From Sphingobium sp. HWE2-09 (lineage in GTDB: Bacteria > Pseudomonadota > Alphaproteobacteria > Sphingomonadales > Sphingomonadaceae): a DNA stretch of 64,000 nt. The notes below the pieces were generated by a model. That model had not been told where the DNA came from. It did no database searches and saw nothing but the letters and a program-made list of their open reading frames with translations. The number at the start of each line of letters is the position of its first letter. The first letter of the stretch is position 1. The stretch is taken from positions 372,001 through 436,000 of the forward strand of contig NZ_JAYKZX010000001.1 of assembly GCF_035989265.1 (NCBI RefSeq). The letters run 5' to 3'. The position numbers were made by a program, and so were the translations under genes. Of this stretch, positions 1-8,390 are shown piece after piece.

Positions 1-242
1 CGGCGGACGAACCGCCGGAACCACCAGTAGACCGTCTGCCAGGGCGGGAAGTCGTTCGGCAGCATCCGCCACCCGCCACCCGTCCGGGCAAGGTAGCGCA
101 GGGCATCGAGAACATCGCGCAGGTCCGTCGTCGGCTTGCGCCCCCGCTTCGGCAACGACGGCAGAAACGGCTGAATGAACAACCACTCCTCGTCGGTCAG
201 ATCGGTCGGATAGCGCTTCGATCGCTTCTCAAATCCAGCCAT
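1..242 (-). CDS. IS5-family transposase, N-terminal part
   Basis: The minus strand from an ATG at 242 reads MAGFEKRSKRYPTDLTDEEW and continues with an FLP..RGRKPTTDLRDVLDALRYLARTG stretch (given here in broken form). This is the N-terminal DUF4096-like segment of IS5/IS1031-type DDE transposases. About 80 residues are present; the catalytic DDE region would lie beyond position 1. It would act in transposition of its own element. Completeness cannot be judged from this window. Confidence 0.8.
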   Translation of the reverse strand, partial: MAGFEKRSKRYPTDLTDEEWLFIQPFLPSLPKRGRKPTTDLRDVLDALRYLARTGGGWRMLPNDFPPWQTVYWWFRRFVR

Positions 243-324
243 TCGGCCACGGCTCGCTCGGGTCCACATCCCAAGCTTAAATCACATACTCGTCAGCCGT
301 TCAACACATTCTCAAACGGTCTCT
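1..324 (-). mobile_element. IS5-family element, 5' end only (runs off the window)
   Basis: The left window edge cuts an insertion sequence whose transposase starts at 242 and reads leftwards. The outer terminal repeat appears to be at 302-324, ending in GGTCTC when read on the plus strand (GAGACC outward on the minus strand), which is the usual terminus of IS1031/IS5-group elements. It is followed by TAA, which would fit the short target duplication of this group, but the other end lies outside the window so this cannot be confirmed. Confidence 0.7.
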
Positions 325-770
325 AATAGCTGCTGGACAGAGTGCGATTGGGCAATCGTGACAGGAAGCGCAAAGCCCCGGTCATGTCATAAACAAAATG
401 TCATGGCGCCCCGCTGCGCGGCCACGCTCTATCCCGCCTCCGATAGTCGGCGGTACCCAGCCACTGCGCGTCTGGTCCATCCTGTTACGATCGCTGGCGC
501 GGGTTCGGACCGACTGTCCGAAAAATAGTCGCCGCGCTCGACGCGGCGGCGTTGGTGTGAGCCTCTCCCGAAATGCGGGAGTGAGCGGCGCTCCCTCCTA
601 GGCCATTGGCAGTCTTCGGCAACCCGTCTGCGCTGCGCTTGAGGGTGCTTCACTGTCGTTTCGCACTGCGGTGCCGACGCCCGCCGGGGCGGGCCTTTCC
701 AGTCGCGTTTCGCCGCCCACCCCCGCTTTACGGGGAGCCTCATGTTTTTGGGCAGGCAGGAGGACAGGAC
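325..770. other. Leader region upstream of ardC, with a hairpin
   Basis: No gene is supported here. A GC-rich hairpin (GCCCGCC/GGCGGGC, 679-694) followed by CTTT lies about 80 bp before the ardC start and could act as an attenuator or a terminator for upstream reading. The segment just before the start carries a strong GGAGG ribosome-binding site (about 758-763). Reading frames across the stretch have no recognisable protein content. Confidence 0.4.
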
Positions 771-1460
771 ATGGCTCGATATGCCTCACGTCGCGCGCGC
801 GGCCCGCACGGTGCCGATGCGGCGCAGCCCGAACGGATCAACCTCTATGACGAGGTAACCGCCAAGATCATCGCACAATTGGAGGCGGGGCGCATTCCTT
901 GGGTCCAGCCTTGGGCATCCAATGTAGACCTTAGCCTTGGCGGCCTTGCCCCCGGTCTGCCGCGCAATGCGCTCACCGCCCGCAATTATTTCGGTGTGAA
1001 CATGCTTATCCTGTGGGGCGTGGTGATGGAAAAAGACTTTCCGTCGCAGAGCTGGCTGACCTTCAAGCAGGCACGGGATGCAGGCGGATGCGTCCGCAAG
1101 GGCGAACAGGGCACGACTGTCGTCTATGCCGATCGCTTCACTCCCGAAGCGGAGAGGGAAAAAGCGCGCGAAACGGGCGGCAATGCCAAGTCAGTGGCTT
1201 TCCTCAAGCGTTTTACCGTCTTCAATGTCTCGCAATGCGAAGGGCTGCGACCCGGCCTAGCGGCCCAACCTGCGCCTCTGCCCGAACGGGAAATCGTGCC
1301 GGTTGCCGAAGAACTGATAGCGGCCAGCGGCGTCGATTTGCGCATCGGTGGCGACAAAGCCTATTATGTGCCGAGCCAAGACTTGATAGCTGTGCCGCCG
1401 CAACCGGCTTTTTTCGACCAGATCAATTTCTATCGGACCTGCCTGCACGAACTGACCCAT

Positions 1461-1545
1461 AATGCCGCGACCGGATTATGCCGCACGGCGTCGGAATGGC
1501 GCGGTCAGCGGCATGATCACGCGCTTTCAGTTCGGCATAATCTTC
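1461..1545. repeat. Left terminal repeat of the RIT element
   Basis: The left end holds AATGCCGCGACC (1461-1472), TTATGCCGCACGGC (1476-1489) and TTCGGCATAATC (1531-1542). The core TTATGCCG/CGGCATAA therefore recurs in both orientations. The first two blocks match the right end in inverted orientation (4472-4505). They are probably recombinase arm or core binding sites. Confidence 0.7.
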
Positions 1546-1575
1546 CGTGCTCCAGCAACATGGAGCATCACGATT

Positions 1576-2508
1576 ATGACCGACATACTTAATGAGGCGG
1601 GGACCGCGCGAGCGGTGCTGCTCGCAAATTTCGACGACTATCTCGTCAAGCAGCGCGGGCTGAGCGCGCGAACGATCTATCACACGCTGCGGTTCGCCAA
1701 CCGGTTCCTTGATCATCGCTTTGGGGACGGCGCGATCAGTCTCGCGGACCTTCGCCCTGCGGATGTCATCAGCTTTATCGAGCATGTTTTGGCGGCAGCA
1801 CGCCGCGACAAGACGGTTGCGACGCATGTTCGCATCTTCCTCCAATATCTGTTCGGGTGTGGGGCGACGGCCAGCAATCTGGCGCTGAGCCTTCCCAAGA
1901 TGGCCAAGCGTTGGGACGCGAGGCTGCCCCGGCATCTGTCGCCCGATGGGGTCGAGGCAGTGCTCGCTTCGGCGCGCAGTAATCCGCGATATGGCGCGCG
2001 CGACTCCGCGATGCTGCTGATCATGGCACGACTCGGCCTGAGCGCGGTCGAGGTCATCGCGATCCAGCTCGACGACATCGACTGGCGCGCTGGCGAACTG
2101 ACGGTGCGCGGCAAAGGCCAGTTGCACGACCGGATGCCGATCACGCCGGAGGTCGGCGACGCGCTGAGCACCTATCTGCGCGAGGAACGTGGCCCGGCGA
2201 CCTGCCGCACCCTGTTCGTCACGCAGCGCGCACCCTATCGACCGTTCAAGGACTGGCAGATTGTCAACGCGATCCTCAAGGACGCATTGAAGGCGACCGG
2301 ACAGAAGCCGGTGACGCCCTATGTGGGATCGCACCTGCTGCGTCATAGCCTTAAGACCCAGCTGGTGAACGCGAGCGCATCGCTTGACGAGGTCGGCGAC
2401 GTGCTGCGGCACCGTTCGCGCTCATCGACTATGATATATGCCCGGCTCGACATCGACGGGCTGCGATCCATCGCGATGCCCTGGCCGGTGGCGGGAGGCG
2501 CGCAATGA
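1576..2508 (+). CDS. ritA: Tyrosine recombinase RitA of the RIT element
   Basis: About 310 residues when started at ATG 1576, which has GGAG about 10 bp upstream; the frame stays open from 1462, inside the terminal repeat, but that start is less likely. The N-terminal SAM-like core-binding domain (DDYLVKQRGLSARTI) is followed by the catalytic domain, with HxxR as SHLLRHSLKT, a second histidine in VLRHRS and the nucleophile candidate tyrosine in MIYARLD. The first catalytic arginine is missing: the usual GLR is GLS here (Ser156, codon AGC at 2041, one base from CGC). Overlaps ritB by ATGA, implying coupling. It acts on the element's ends in the nucleoid. Confidence 0.85.
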   Translation: MTDILNEAGTARAVLLANFDDYLVKQRGLSARTIYHTLRFANRFLDHRFGDGAISLADLRPADVISFIEHVLAAARRDKTVATHVRIFLQYLFGCGATASNLALSLPKMAKRWDARLPRHLSPDGVEAVLASARSNPRYGARDSAMLLIMARLGLSAVEVIAIQLDDIDWRAGELTVRGKGQLHDRMPITPEVGDALSTYLREERGPATCRTLFVTQRAPYRPFKDWQIVNAILKDALKATGQKPVTPYVGSHLLRHSLKTQLVNASASLDEVGDVLRHRSRSSTMIYARLDIDGLRSIAMPWPVAGGAQ

Positions 2509-3434
2509 GCCTCATGCCCCAGCTTGATCGCTATCTTAGCGTTCGCCGCAGCTTCGGTTACGATCTGCGCACGAGCGAGCGCATCCTGCGCCGCTTCACC
2601 AGCTATGCCGATACCGAAGGTGCGGCCCACATCGGCACGGCGCTGTTCCTGCGCTGGCACGCAACGCTGGCGGACGGGAACGGGTCGACCAGAGCTACGA
2701 GGCTGCGCGTCGTGCGCCTGTTCGCGCAATGGCTGAGCGGCTTCGATCTCGCGCACGAGGTGCCGCCGCGAGGGTTGCTGCCGGACTCTTCCAACCGGCC
2801 TCGTCCGCACATCTATACCACCGTCGAGATCGCGGAGATCGTTGAAGCCGCCCGTGAACTGCCTTCGATCTACGGCCTCCGGGGACTCACCTGCTCGACG
2901 CTGTTCGGGCTGATCGCGGTCACCGGCCTGCGGATCAGCGAAGCGTTGGCGCTCGACCGCGATGAACTTGATCAGGGCGTGCTGCGGGTCCGGCGTGGAA
3001 AGCTTGGCCGCGAGCGACTGCTGCCGCTCGATCCGGGCGTGGTGGCTCACATGGATGCCTATCTTGCCGAGCGGGATCGGCTGATCGGACACGCGGCGAA
3101 ACCGCTGTTCGTCACCGACAAGGCAACGCGGCTGACCGACTGCTCGGCCCGCTACAACTTCGCGCAGGCCTGCCAGCGGATCGGGTTGCGATCCCACCAA
3201 CAGTATCAGCGACATGGCCGGGGACCGCGCATCCACGACCTGCGTCACACCTTCGCGGTGCTCACGATGATCAACTGGTATCGCACCGGCAAAGACCCGG
3301 CGCGCGAGATGATCCGGCTGACGACCTATCTGGGCCATACCGATCCCTCCAACACATACTGGTATCTGGAAGCGGTCCCGGAACTGCTCGATCTGGCGAT
3401 GGCGCGTGCGACCGATGGGGAGGTGGCACGATGA
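2505..3434 (+). CDS. ritB: Tyrosine recombinase RitB of the RIT element
   Basis: 309 residues, starting within the stop of ritA and ending in ATGA overlap with ritC. The catalytic domain carries the first arginine in TGLRISEALAL, the HxxR motif as HDLRHTFA, the second histidine in YLGHTDPS and a C-terminal tyrosine in TYWYLE. All expected active-site positions are thus seen. The N-terminal part (MPQLDRYLSVRRSFGYDL) matches the SAM-like DNA-binding domain of the family. As the middle gene of the trio it should act with RitA and RitC on the element ends. Confidence 0.88.
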   Translation: MSLMPQLDRYLSVRRSFGYDLRTSERILRRFTSYADTEGAAHIGTALFLRWHATLADGNGSTRATRLRVVRLFAQWLSGFDLAHEVPPRGLLPDSSNRPRPHIYTTVEIAEIVEAARELPSIYGLRGLTCSTLFGLIAVTGLRISEALALDRDELDQGVLRVRRGKLGRERLLPLDPGVVAHMDAYLAERDRLIGHAAKPLFVTDKATRLTDCSARYNFAQACQRIGLRSHQQYQRHGRGPRIHDLRHTFAVLTMINWYRTGKDPAREMIRLTTYLGHTDPSNTYWYLEAVPELLDLAMARATDGEVAR

Positions 3435-4486
3435 GCGCCGCCTTGCCCGCGCTGAGCCAGCGCTTCTTCACCGACCGGCTGTGCACGCAGTTGGAGGCGA
3501 GCCGTCACACGGTGGCGGGCTACCGCGACACGTTCCGGCTGCTGCTCCGATATGCGAGCGCGCAGCTTGGCAAGCCGCCGGTCAAGCTGACCGTCGAGGA
3601 CATTGATGTCGATCTGGTCGCCGACTTCCTCGTCCATACCGAGACGGCACGCGGCAACAGCGCGCGCAGCCGCAACACCCGGCTCGCCGCCCTCCGGTCG
3701 TTCTTCCGCTTCGTCGCGATGACCGACCCGACCTGGCTGCTGCACTGCCAGCGCGTGCTCGCGATGCCTAACAAGCGCTACGTGAAGCGCACGGTGACGT
3801 TCCTCGATGCTGACGAGATGGCCGCGTTGGTGGCAGCGCCGGATCGCTCGACATGGGCGGGACGGCGCGACCACGCGTTGCTCCTGCTCGCGGTCCAGAC
3901 CGGCCTTCGGGCATCCGAACTGGTCGGCCTCACGCGAGGCGATGTTGTGCTCGGGAGCGGCGCGCACATCCGCTGCTTGGGCACGGGCCGAAAGGAGCGC
4001 GCCACACCGCTTCGCCGTGATACCGCCAAGCTGCTGGCGACGTGGATCGGCGCCGATAAGGAGGAAAGCAGGCCGCTGTTCCCGTCGATCCGGGGCGAGC
4101 GGCTGAGCCGCGATGCGCTCGAACATCTGGTCCGCAAGCACTGCCTGACGGCTGCGCGGACATGCCCGAGCATTGGCGCGAAGCGGGTCACGCCACATAC
4201 GCTGCGCCACAGCAACGCAATGGACCTGCTGCATCACGGCGTTGATCCAGCGGTGATCGCACTCTGGCTTGGTCACGAGAACGTCGAGACCACCCAGATC
4301 TACATCCACGCCGACATGCGGATGAAGGAAAAGGCGCTCGCCCGCGTCGCTGCTCCGCCCACGCCGTCAGGCCGGTTCCGACCTGACGACCAACTCCTCG
4401 CGTTCCTGGAAGGGCTCCGATTATGCCGAACCGCCGCGCGGTCAAAGGCCAGAAAACTACCCTCAACCAGAGGCCGCGCGGCATAA
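3431..4486 (+). CDS. ritC: Tyrosine recombinase RitC of the RIT element
   Basis: 351 residues, starting in the ATGA overlap with ritB. It is the most XerC/D-like of the three: core-binding domain (SRHTVAGYRDTFRLLL), first arginine in TGLRASELVGL, HxxR as HTLRHSNAM, second histidine in WLGHENVET and tyrosine in QIYIHAD. The C-terminal 30 or so residues (basic, ending SKARKLPSTRGRAA) are encoded within the right terminal repeat, so protein and repeat evolve together there. It is probably required, with RitA and RitB, for movement of the element. Confidence 0.88.
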   Translation: MSAALPALSQRFFTDRLCTQLEASRHTVAGYRDTFRLLLRYASAQLGKPPVKLTVEDIDVDLVADFLVHTETARGNSARSRNTRLAALRSFFRFVAMTDPTWLLHCQRVLAMPNKRYVKRTVTFLDADEMAALVAAPDRSTWAGRRDHALLLLAVQTGLRASELVGLTRGDVVLGSGAHIRCLGTGRKERATPLRRDTAKLLATWIGADKEESRPLFPSIRGERLSRDALEHLVRKHCLTAARTCPSIGAKRVTPHTLRHSNAMDLLHHGVDPAVIALWLGHENVETTQIYIHADMRMKEKALARVAAPPTPSGRFRPDDQLLAFLEGLRLCRTAARSKARKLPSTRGRAA

Positions 4487-4529
4487 CCCGGGTCGCGGCA
4501 TTATGACCCTTATGCCGATATCGGCATAA
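4420..4529. repeat. Right terminal repeat and palindrome of the RIT element
   Basis: The right end carries GATTATGCCG (4419-4428), GGCCGCGCGGCATAACCCGG (4472-4491), CGCGGCATTATGACCC (4494-4509) and a perfect 20-bp palindrome TTATGCCGATATCGGCATAA (4510-4529) directly before the GACCCAT duplication. The palindrome exists only at this end. Its symmetric halves are the same TTATGCCG unit repeated elsewhere in both ends, which makes it a good candidate for the recombinase core site. Confidence 0.7.
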
Positions 4530-4871
4530 GACCCATGCGACAGGTCATGCCTCGCGTCTCGACCGCAATCTGACCAACAGCTTTGGCAGCAAGGACTATG
4601 CCCGCGAGGAACTGATCGCCGAAATGGGATCGGCCTTTCTCTGCGCGTCGCTGGGCATCGTGCCGACCGTGCGTCACGCCGACTATATCAGATCGTGGCT
4701 GGAGGTGTTGCGTGAAGATAATCGCGCCATCTTCCGTGCCGCAGGCGCTGCCAGCAAGGCGGCGGACTGGCTGCTGTCGCGCCTTCCCGCCCCAGGTATC
4801 GCTAACGGAGCCGGGGCCGCCAAATACAGCAATCGGTCCTGCAGTGACCCCGATCTGAATCGGAGGGCCGC

Positions 4872-5537
4872 ATGATCCTCCTGACCCCCGACCTGCGATA
4901 CGCGCTAAGGGCCAACGCCATTTGCGCACAGGCCGTCAACGCGAAGGGCGAACGGTTTGACCCCGCGCCGATCCTGAAATTCTTCAACCCGTTGGGCGCT
5001 AGCACGTGGCTGGCAACTGAACTCTACGCCGACGACAATACACTGTTCGGCCTTGCCGATCTTGGGTTCGGCTGCCCGGAACTTGGCACCTTTTCACTAG
5101 CGGAAATAGCCAGCGTCCGCCTGCCTCTTGGGATGGGTATCGAGCGGGACATCGCCTTTTCAAGCCCGCATCCGCTCTTTCTTTGGGCCGATACTGACCG
5201 CCGTGCCGGATCGGTCCTTTGGGCTGAGCAACTTTTTCGCCGTGCCGCGCCCGGCACCCGCCCCGAACTTCCGAATGATCCCGATTGCGGGATGGCCGCG
5301 ATCTGGGAACCAGCCATGGGCGACTGGCCGGTTAGCTATCGGATCATAACGGTCGATGCTAATCCCGAGATCATCCGCTATCGGTCGCGGCATGGCGCAA
5401 TGGTCGAACGTCGGGATGCGCAAAAGTGGTTGAGCCATACCGTGCCCGAGGAGGAACTGATTGTAACGCCTCCGTTCGGCACGTTCACGGTCGAGGAGAT
5501 ACCGACTTTGCCTATGCAAGCGAGCATTGCGCTCTAG
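4872..5537 (+). CDS. DUF2958 protein with an SRAP-like C-terminal tail
   Basis: 221 residues; ATG overlaps the ardC stop (ATGA), so it was co-translated with ardC. Residues 1-115 resemble DUF2958, a small family common beside ardC on plasmids and integrative elements (LLTPDLRYALRANA, ATWLATELYADD, FGLADLGFGCPELG). Residues from about 140 resemble the C-terminal half of SRAP/YedK proteins (MAAIWEP, SYRIITVDANPEI, QKWL). The SRAP catalytic cysteine at position 2 and its active-site half are absent, and the usual HDRMP segment is degenerate (RSRHGAM). The tail is therefore unlikely to be an active abasic-site shield; it may be a deletion fusion of two adjacent genes. Confidence 0.65.
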   Translation: MILLTPDLRYALRANAICAQAVNAKGERFDPAPILKFFNPLGASTWLATELYADDNTLFGLADLGFGCPELGTFSLAEIASVRLPLGMGIERDIAFSSPHPLFLWADTDRRAGSVLWAEQLFRRAAPGTRPELPNDPDCGMAAIWEPAMGDWPVSYRIITVDANPEIIRYRSRHGAMVERRDAQKWLSHTVPEEELIVTPPFGTFTVEEIPTLPMQASIAL

Positions 5538-5770
5538 TCTCGTCGTATCACGAAGCCATCGTTATAGCCGAACCAATGAATGGGGGCTTCCGGCAAAGTT
5601 AAGACGCTCCCAAAACAAAACTTGAATGTCGGCTCTGGACAAAAGCGGCTAGTTGTCAGGTCGTTCCCGTGCCCCATTGTTGCATTGAACTGACCAAAGA
5701 ATGGCAACCGCGCTCTATCACATTTAACGAACAAGGCCCGCCGTCCCACCTGCCGGTCTGACCAATCCAT
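5534..5770 (-). CDS. Small hypothetical protein
   Basis: A 78-residue frame starting 6 bp after the MFS transporter stop and converging on the DUF2958 gene with a 4-bp overlap. It is rich in aromatic residues (FFGQFNATMGHG, FKFCFGSVLTLPEAP, HWFGYNDGFV) and has no recognised domain or membrane segment. The position right behind the transporter would allow coupled translation. No clear ribosome-binding site is seen, so it may be spurious. Confidence 0.25.
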   Translation of the reverse strand: MDWSDRQVGRRALFVKCDRARLPFFGQFNATMGHGNDLTTSRFCPEPTFKFCFGSVLTLPEAPIHWFGYNDGFVIRRD

Positions 5771-5775
5771 CCTTA

Positions 5776-7134
5776 CTAGCGGTCGAAGGCGTATCGCTCA
5801 ATCTTGCCCACAATTAGCCAATAAGCGGCCACTGCGGCCAACACATGGATGCCGACATAGAGCAGCGCACCATCATAGGAGCCGGTCTGACTGACGATCG
5901 CCCCGATCGCAATCGGCGTGATGATGCCCCCGACACTGCCGGCCGCATTAAATAGCGCACCGGTTACTCCGATTGCTTCCCGCGGCGCCGTGTCGGCGAT
6001 GACCGTCCATCCCAATGCGCCGAAGCCCTTGCCGAAAAAGGCAACGCACATGATCAGCACCACAATGCTGTTCGAAGCCGTGTAATTGCACAAAATGATC
6101 GTTGCACTCAGCCCCAGACCCATGGTGATCGGTAGTTTGCGTGCCCAGGACAGCGCACCGGTTCGCCTCAAAAGCCAATCTGAAAAGAAGCCGGCGGATA
6201 TACCTCCCACACAGCCGCAGATCGCGGGAAGCGCAGCAACGAATCCTGCCTCCAGCACGGACAGATGCCGCGCTTCCACCAGATAGCTGGGAAACCATGA
6301 TATGAAGAAGGTGGATAGCGACGCGACACAATATTGCGCCAGGAAAATGCCCAGCAGCATGCGATTGGACAGCAAACTCCAGATCCGCACTTTGACGGCG
6401 GGTTTTGCTTGCGAGCCATCTGTCTGCTGTCCGGATTCCATCAAGCCAGTGAGTGCGCCCCGCGCCGTAATGTCATCTAGTTCGGCAGGCGACAGCCGTC
6501 GGTCGCGATCAGGCGCTTGATATTGCACAGCCCACAGCACAGCGAACGCCACGCCAAGCGCGCCCATTACCGAAAATATCGCTTCCCACCCCGCAGCGTG
6601 GAAAAGAAAACCCATCAGCGGGGTGAAAACCGCCAACGACAGATATTGCGCGCTGTTGAAGATCGCGCCAGCTACACCTCGCTCGTCGGGCGGGAACCAA
6701 GCAGCGATAATGCGGGCGCAGGCCGGCGTCACCGGCGCTTCCAATATGCCGAGCAATATGCGCAGCAGATAGATGGCGACCACCGGCGCCGCGACATAAC
6801 CCACGCCGCTGATCGCCACGGTGGCAATCGACCAGCTGATCACCGCGACCAATATGGCAATGCGCGCACCGATCCGGTCGACAAGATAGCCCGCAGGCAA
6901 CTGGGCGAGGAAATAGCTCCAGGAAAAGGCGGAGAACAGCCACCCCATCTGCAACGGGCCGATGCCCAGTTCGCGCGACAGGCCCGAGGCCGCTACTGAC
7001 AATGTTGCGCGGTCGCCAGTGCTGAGCGCCAGCACGATGGTGATGAGCGCCAGCACGAAAAAGCGGCGTCCGCCGGTTCGTGTCCGCCCAGCGGGCAAAA
7101 GTGCGATGTCGGCAGAGATGGGAGCGTCTGCCAT
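5776..7134 (-). CDS. MFS transporter, anion:cation symporter type
   Basis: 452 residues with about 12 hydrophobic segments, resembling the ACS family of the major facilitator superfamily (hexuronate, galactonate, glucarate carriers). Visible marks are GDRATLSVAA in the first helix region, the loop motif LVDRIGARIAI, and RILLGILEAPVTPACARIIAAWFPPDERGVA around helices 4-5 (shown as the family's typical block). It is the last large gene of the minus-strand operon with a sugar-acid dehydratase (3 bp upstream) and a DapA-like lyase, so it probably imports the sugar acid across the inner membrane. The exact substrate cannot be read from the sequence. Confidence 0.85.
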   Translation of the reverse strand: MADAPISADIALLPAGRTRTGGRRFFVLALITIVLALSTGDRATLSVAASGLSRELGIGPLQMGWLFSAFSWSYFLAQLPAGYLVDRIGARIAILVAVISWSIATVAISGVGYVAAPVVAIYLLRILLGILEAPVTPACARIIAAWFPPDERGVAGAIFNSAQYLSLAVFTPLMGFLFHAAGWEAIFSVMGALGVAFAVLWAVQYQAPDRDRRLSPAELDDITARGALTGLMESGQQTDGSQAKPAVKVRIWSLLSNRMLLGIFLAQYCVASLSTFFISWFPSYLVEARHLSVLEAGFVAALPAICGCVGGISAGFFSDWLLRRTGALSWARKLPITMGLGLSATIILCNYTASNSIVVLIMCVAFFGKGFGALGWTVIADTAPREAIGVTGALFNAAGSVGGIITPIAIGAIVSQTGSYDGALLYVGIHVLAAVAAYWLIVGKIERYAFDR

Positions 7135-7137
7135 GGG

Positions 7138-8328
7138 TCAGGCGAACCCGGTGGAGCCGTCGGGGCGCACAGGCACCTTGCGTTGCCAACGAACATATTG
7201 ATCGCCCGCCAGGCGGCTTTCGTCAATCTCCACGCCCCAGCCCGCACGGTCAGGACGCAATTCCAGATGGCCGTCGCGGGGCAGATAGGGATCAACGACA
7301 TAATGAGCGTCGCCCATGGTTTCGCCGACCATCTCCGCGCGGCCGGGGTCCAACACATCCTTGTTGGGCAGGCGATATTCCAAGATCTTGAAATTGGGCT
7401 GGGCGGCACAGAAATGCAGGTTCACCGCCGTAGCGAGCGGTCCCATGGGATTATGCGGCGCAATCGTCACATAATAAGCCTCTGCAATGGCCGCGATCTT
7501 GCGCATTTCCAGCAGGCCACCCACGACACAAATGTCGGGCTGAATGATGTCACATCCGCCAACCTGCAACAGCCGCAGAAATTCAAACCGACTATAGAGG
7601 GATTCCCCCGTCGCAAGAACGCAGTCGAGGCTGCGATTAAGTTCACCCCAGGCTTCGTAATTTTCCGGTCGTATCGGTTCTTCGAAAAACATCGGATCAT
7701 AGGGGGCCAGCGCATTGCCTAGCTGAGCGGCAAGGCGTGGTTCGAAAATCTTGGCATGAGCATCGAACGCCATTTCGTAGCGCTGGTCGGCCTTTTCCCG
7801 CAACGCCCGGAAATAGTCCGCACTTGTGCGCAAAACCTCACCCCAGCGATGGGCATGAATGTCTATCCGATAGGGGCTGAGCTTGAAGGCGTTAAAACCC
7901 CAGTCCTGATGCAGCATGTCCATGGTGTCGCTGGCGGCTTGCGGATCGGGCGCGGTGTAAATGCCTGCATAGACACGGACCCTGTCGCGCACATGCCCGC
8001 CCAGCAGCATATAGACCGGAACGTCCAGCGCCTTGGCAGAGATGTCCCACAGACAATGGTCGATGGCGGAAATCGCGGCTAGCCCCAGCGCGCCGGGCGG
8101 GAAACGCGATTGCTGAAGCAAGTACTGGATCAGATATTCGATCCGGCGGGGATCCTGGCCGATCAGAAAATCTGCCAGATAATCCAGTATCGGTGGCAAG
8201 GCGCGGTCGGGGCCATGATTATAGCATTCGCCCCAGCCAGTGAGCCCGGCGTCGGTGTCGATCGCAACGATCACGCGGGGACGATTGCCGTCCCGGGTCA
8301 TGAACGCTCGGACGCGATCTATCTTCAT
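7138..8328 (-). CDS. Sugar-acid dehydratase, enolase superfamily (galactonate-dehydratase-like)
   Basis: 396 residues of the mandelate racemase/muconate lactonizing enzyme fold. Expected acid-sugar dehydratase residues are visible: Asp189 and His191 in FDAHAKI, metal ligands Glu216 (FFEEP) and Glu242 (ATGES), the base His292 in APHNPMGP and Glu317 in ILEY. The paired D-x-H and later APH motif fit the D-galactonate dehydratase subgroup, which removes water to give a 2-keto-3-deoxy sugar acid. It lies between the transporter (3 bp) and the lyase gene (62 bp). The substrate could also be a related aldonate or a uronate-derived acid. Confidence 0.82.
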   Translation of the reverse strand: MKIDRVRAFMTRDGNRPRVIVAIDTDAGLTGWGECYNHGPDRALPPILDYLADFLIGQDPRRIEYLIQYLLQQSRFPPGALGLAAISAIDHCLWDISAKALDVPVYMLLGGHVRDRVRVYAGIYTAPDPQAASDTMDMLHQDWGFNAFKLSPYRIDIHAHRWGEVLRTSADYFRALREKADQRYEMAFDAHAKIFEPRLAAQLGNALAPYDPMFFEEPIRPENYEAWGELNRSLDCVLATGESLYSRFEFLRLLQVGGCDIIQPDICVVGGLLEMRKIAAIAEAYYVTIAPHNPMGPLATAVNLHFCAAQPNFKILEYRLPNKDVLDPGRAEMVGETMGDAHYVVDPYLPRDGHLELRPDRAGWGVEIDESRLAGDQYVRWQRKVPVRPDGSTGFA

Positions 8329-8390
8329 CAGCCCCTATCCTCTTCCATGCTGCGCCGCATTCTGACGCTTATAGGCTATCGTCGCCAAGG

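Larger units (their letters stand above)
1454..4536 (+). mobile_element. RIT (recombinase in trio) element with 7-bp flanking duplication
   Basis: Three overlapping tyrosine-recombinase genes in one direction, bounded by related inverted ends and inserted inside ardC, define a RIT element. GACCCAT occurs at 1454-1460 and again at 4530-4536; the element proper is then about 1461-4529 (3.07 kb). Its ends carry the same block in opposite orientation: CATAATGCCGCGACC next to TTATGCCGC(A/G)CGGC. RIT elements are known as widespread, rarely studied elements whose three recombinases differ from each other. How the three proteins share the work is not settled. Confidence 0.88.
771..4875 (+). pseudogene. 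ardC: ardC-type antirestriction protein gene, split by a RIT element
   Basis: Two pieces, 771-1460 and 4530-4875, form one ArdC-like gene. The first starts at ATG 771 behind GGAGG and encodes the ssDNA-binding N-terminal domain (RINLYDEVTAKIIAQLE, IPWVQPW, LTFKQARDAGG, VRKGEQGT) up to the metallopeptidase motif HELTH at 1446-1460. The second resumes with HATGHASRLDRN and an EELIAEMGSAFLC segment and ends at 4875, overlapping the next gene by ATGA. Removing 3076 bp, with one copy of a 7-bp duplication GACCCAT, restores the frame exactly. ArdC proteins of mobile plasmids protect incoming DNA from restriction. As it stands the zinc-binding domain is broken after the second histidine, so the protein should be inactive unless the insert excises. 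Confidence 0.88.

Noticed and set aside
679..694. CRISPR-like or attachment-site repeat near the ardC leader
   Set aside because: It is a single GC-rich hairpin; no repeated units or spacers are present anywhere in the window.
606..770. N-terminal extension of the ardC frame back to 606
   Set aside because: The frame is open but the codons do not match ArdC proteins, and ATG 771 has a strong GGAGG site; the extension is leader sequence.
1423..4309. Long minus-strand open frames across the RIT recombinases
   Set aside because: They are shadows of GC-rich plus-strand genes: no family motifs, no ribosome-binding sites, and they cross element boundaries.
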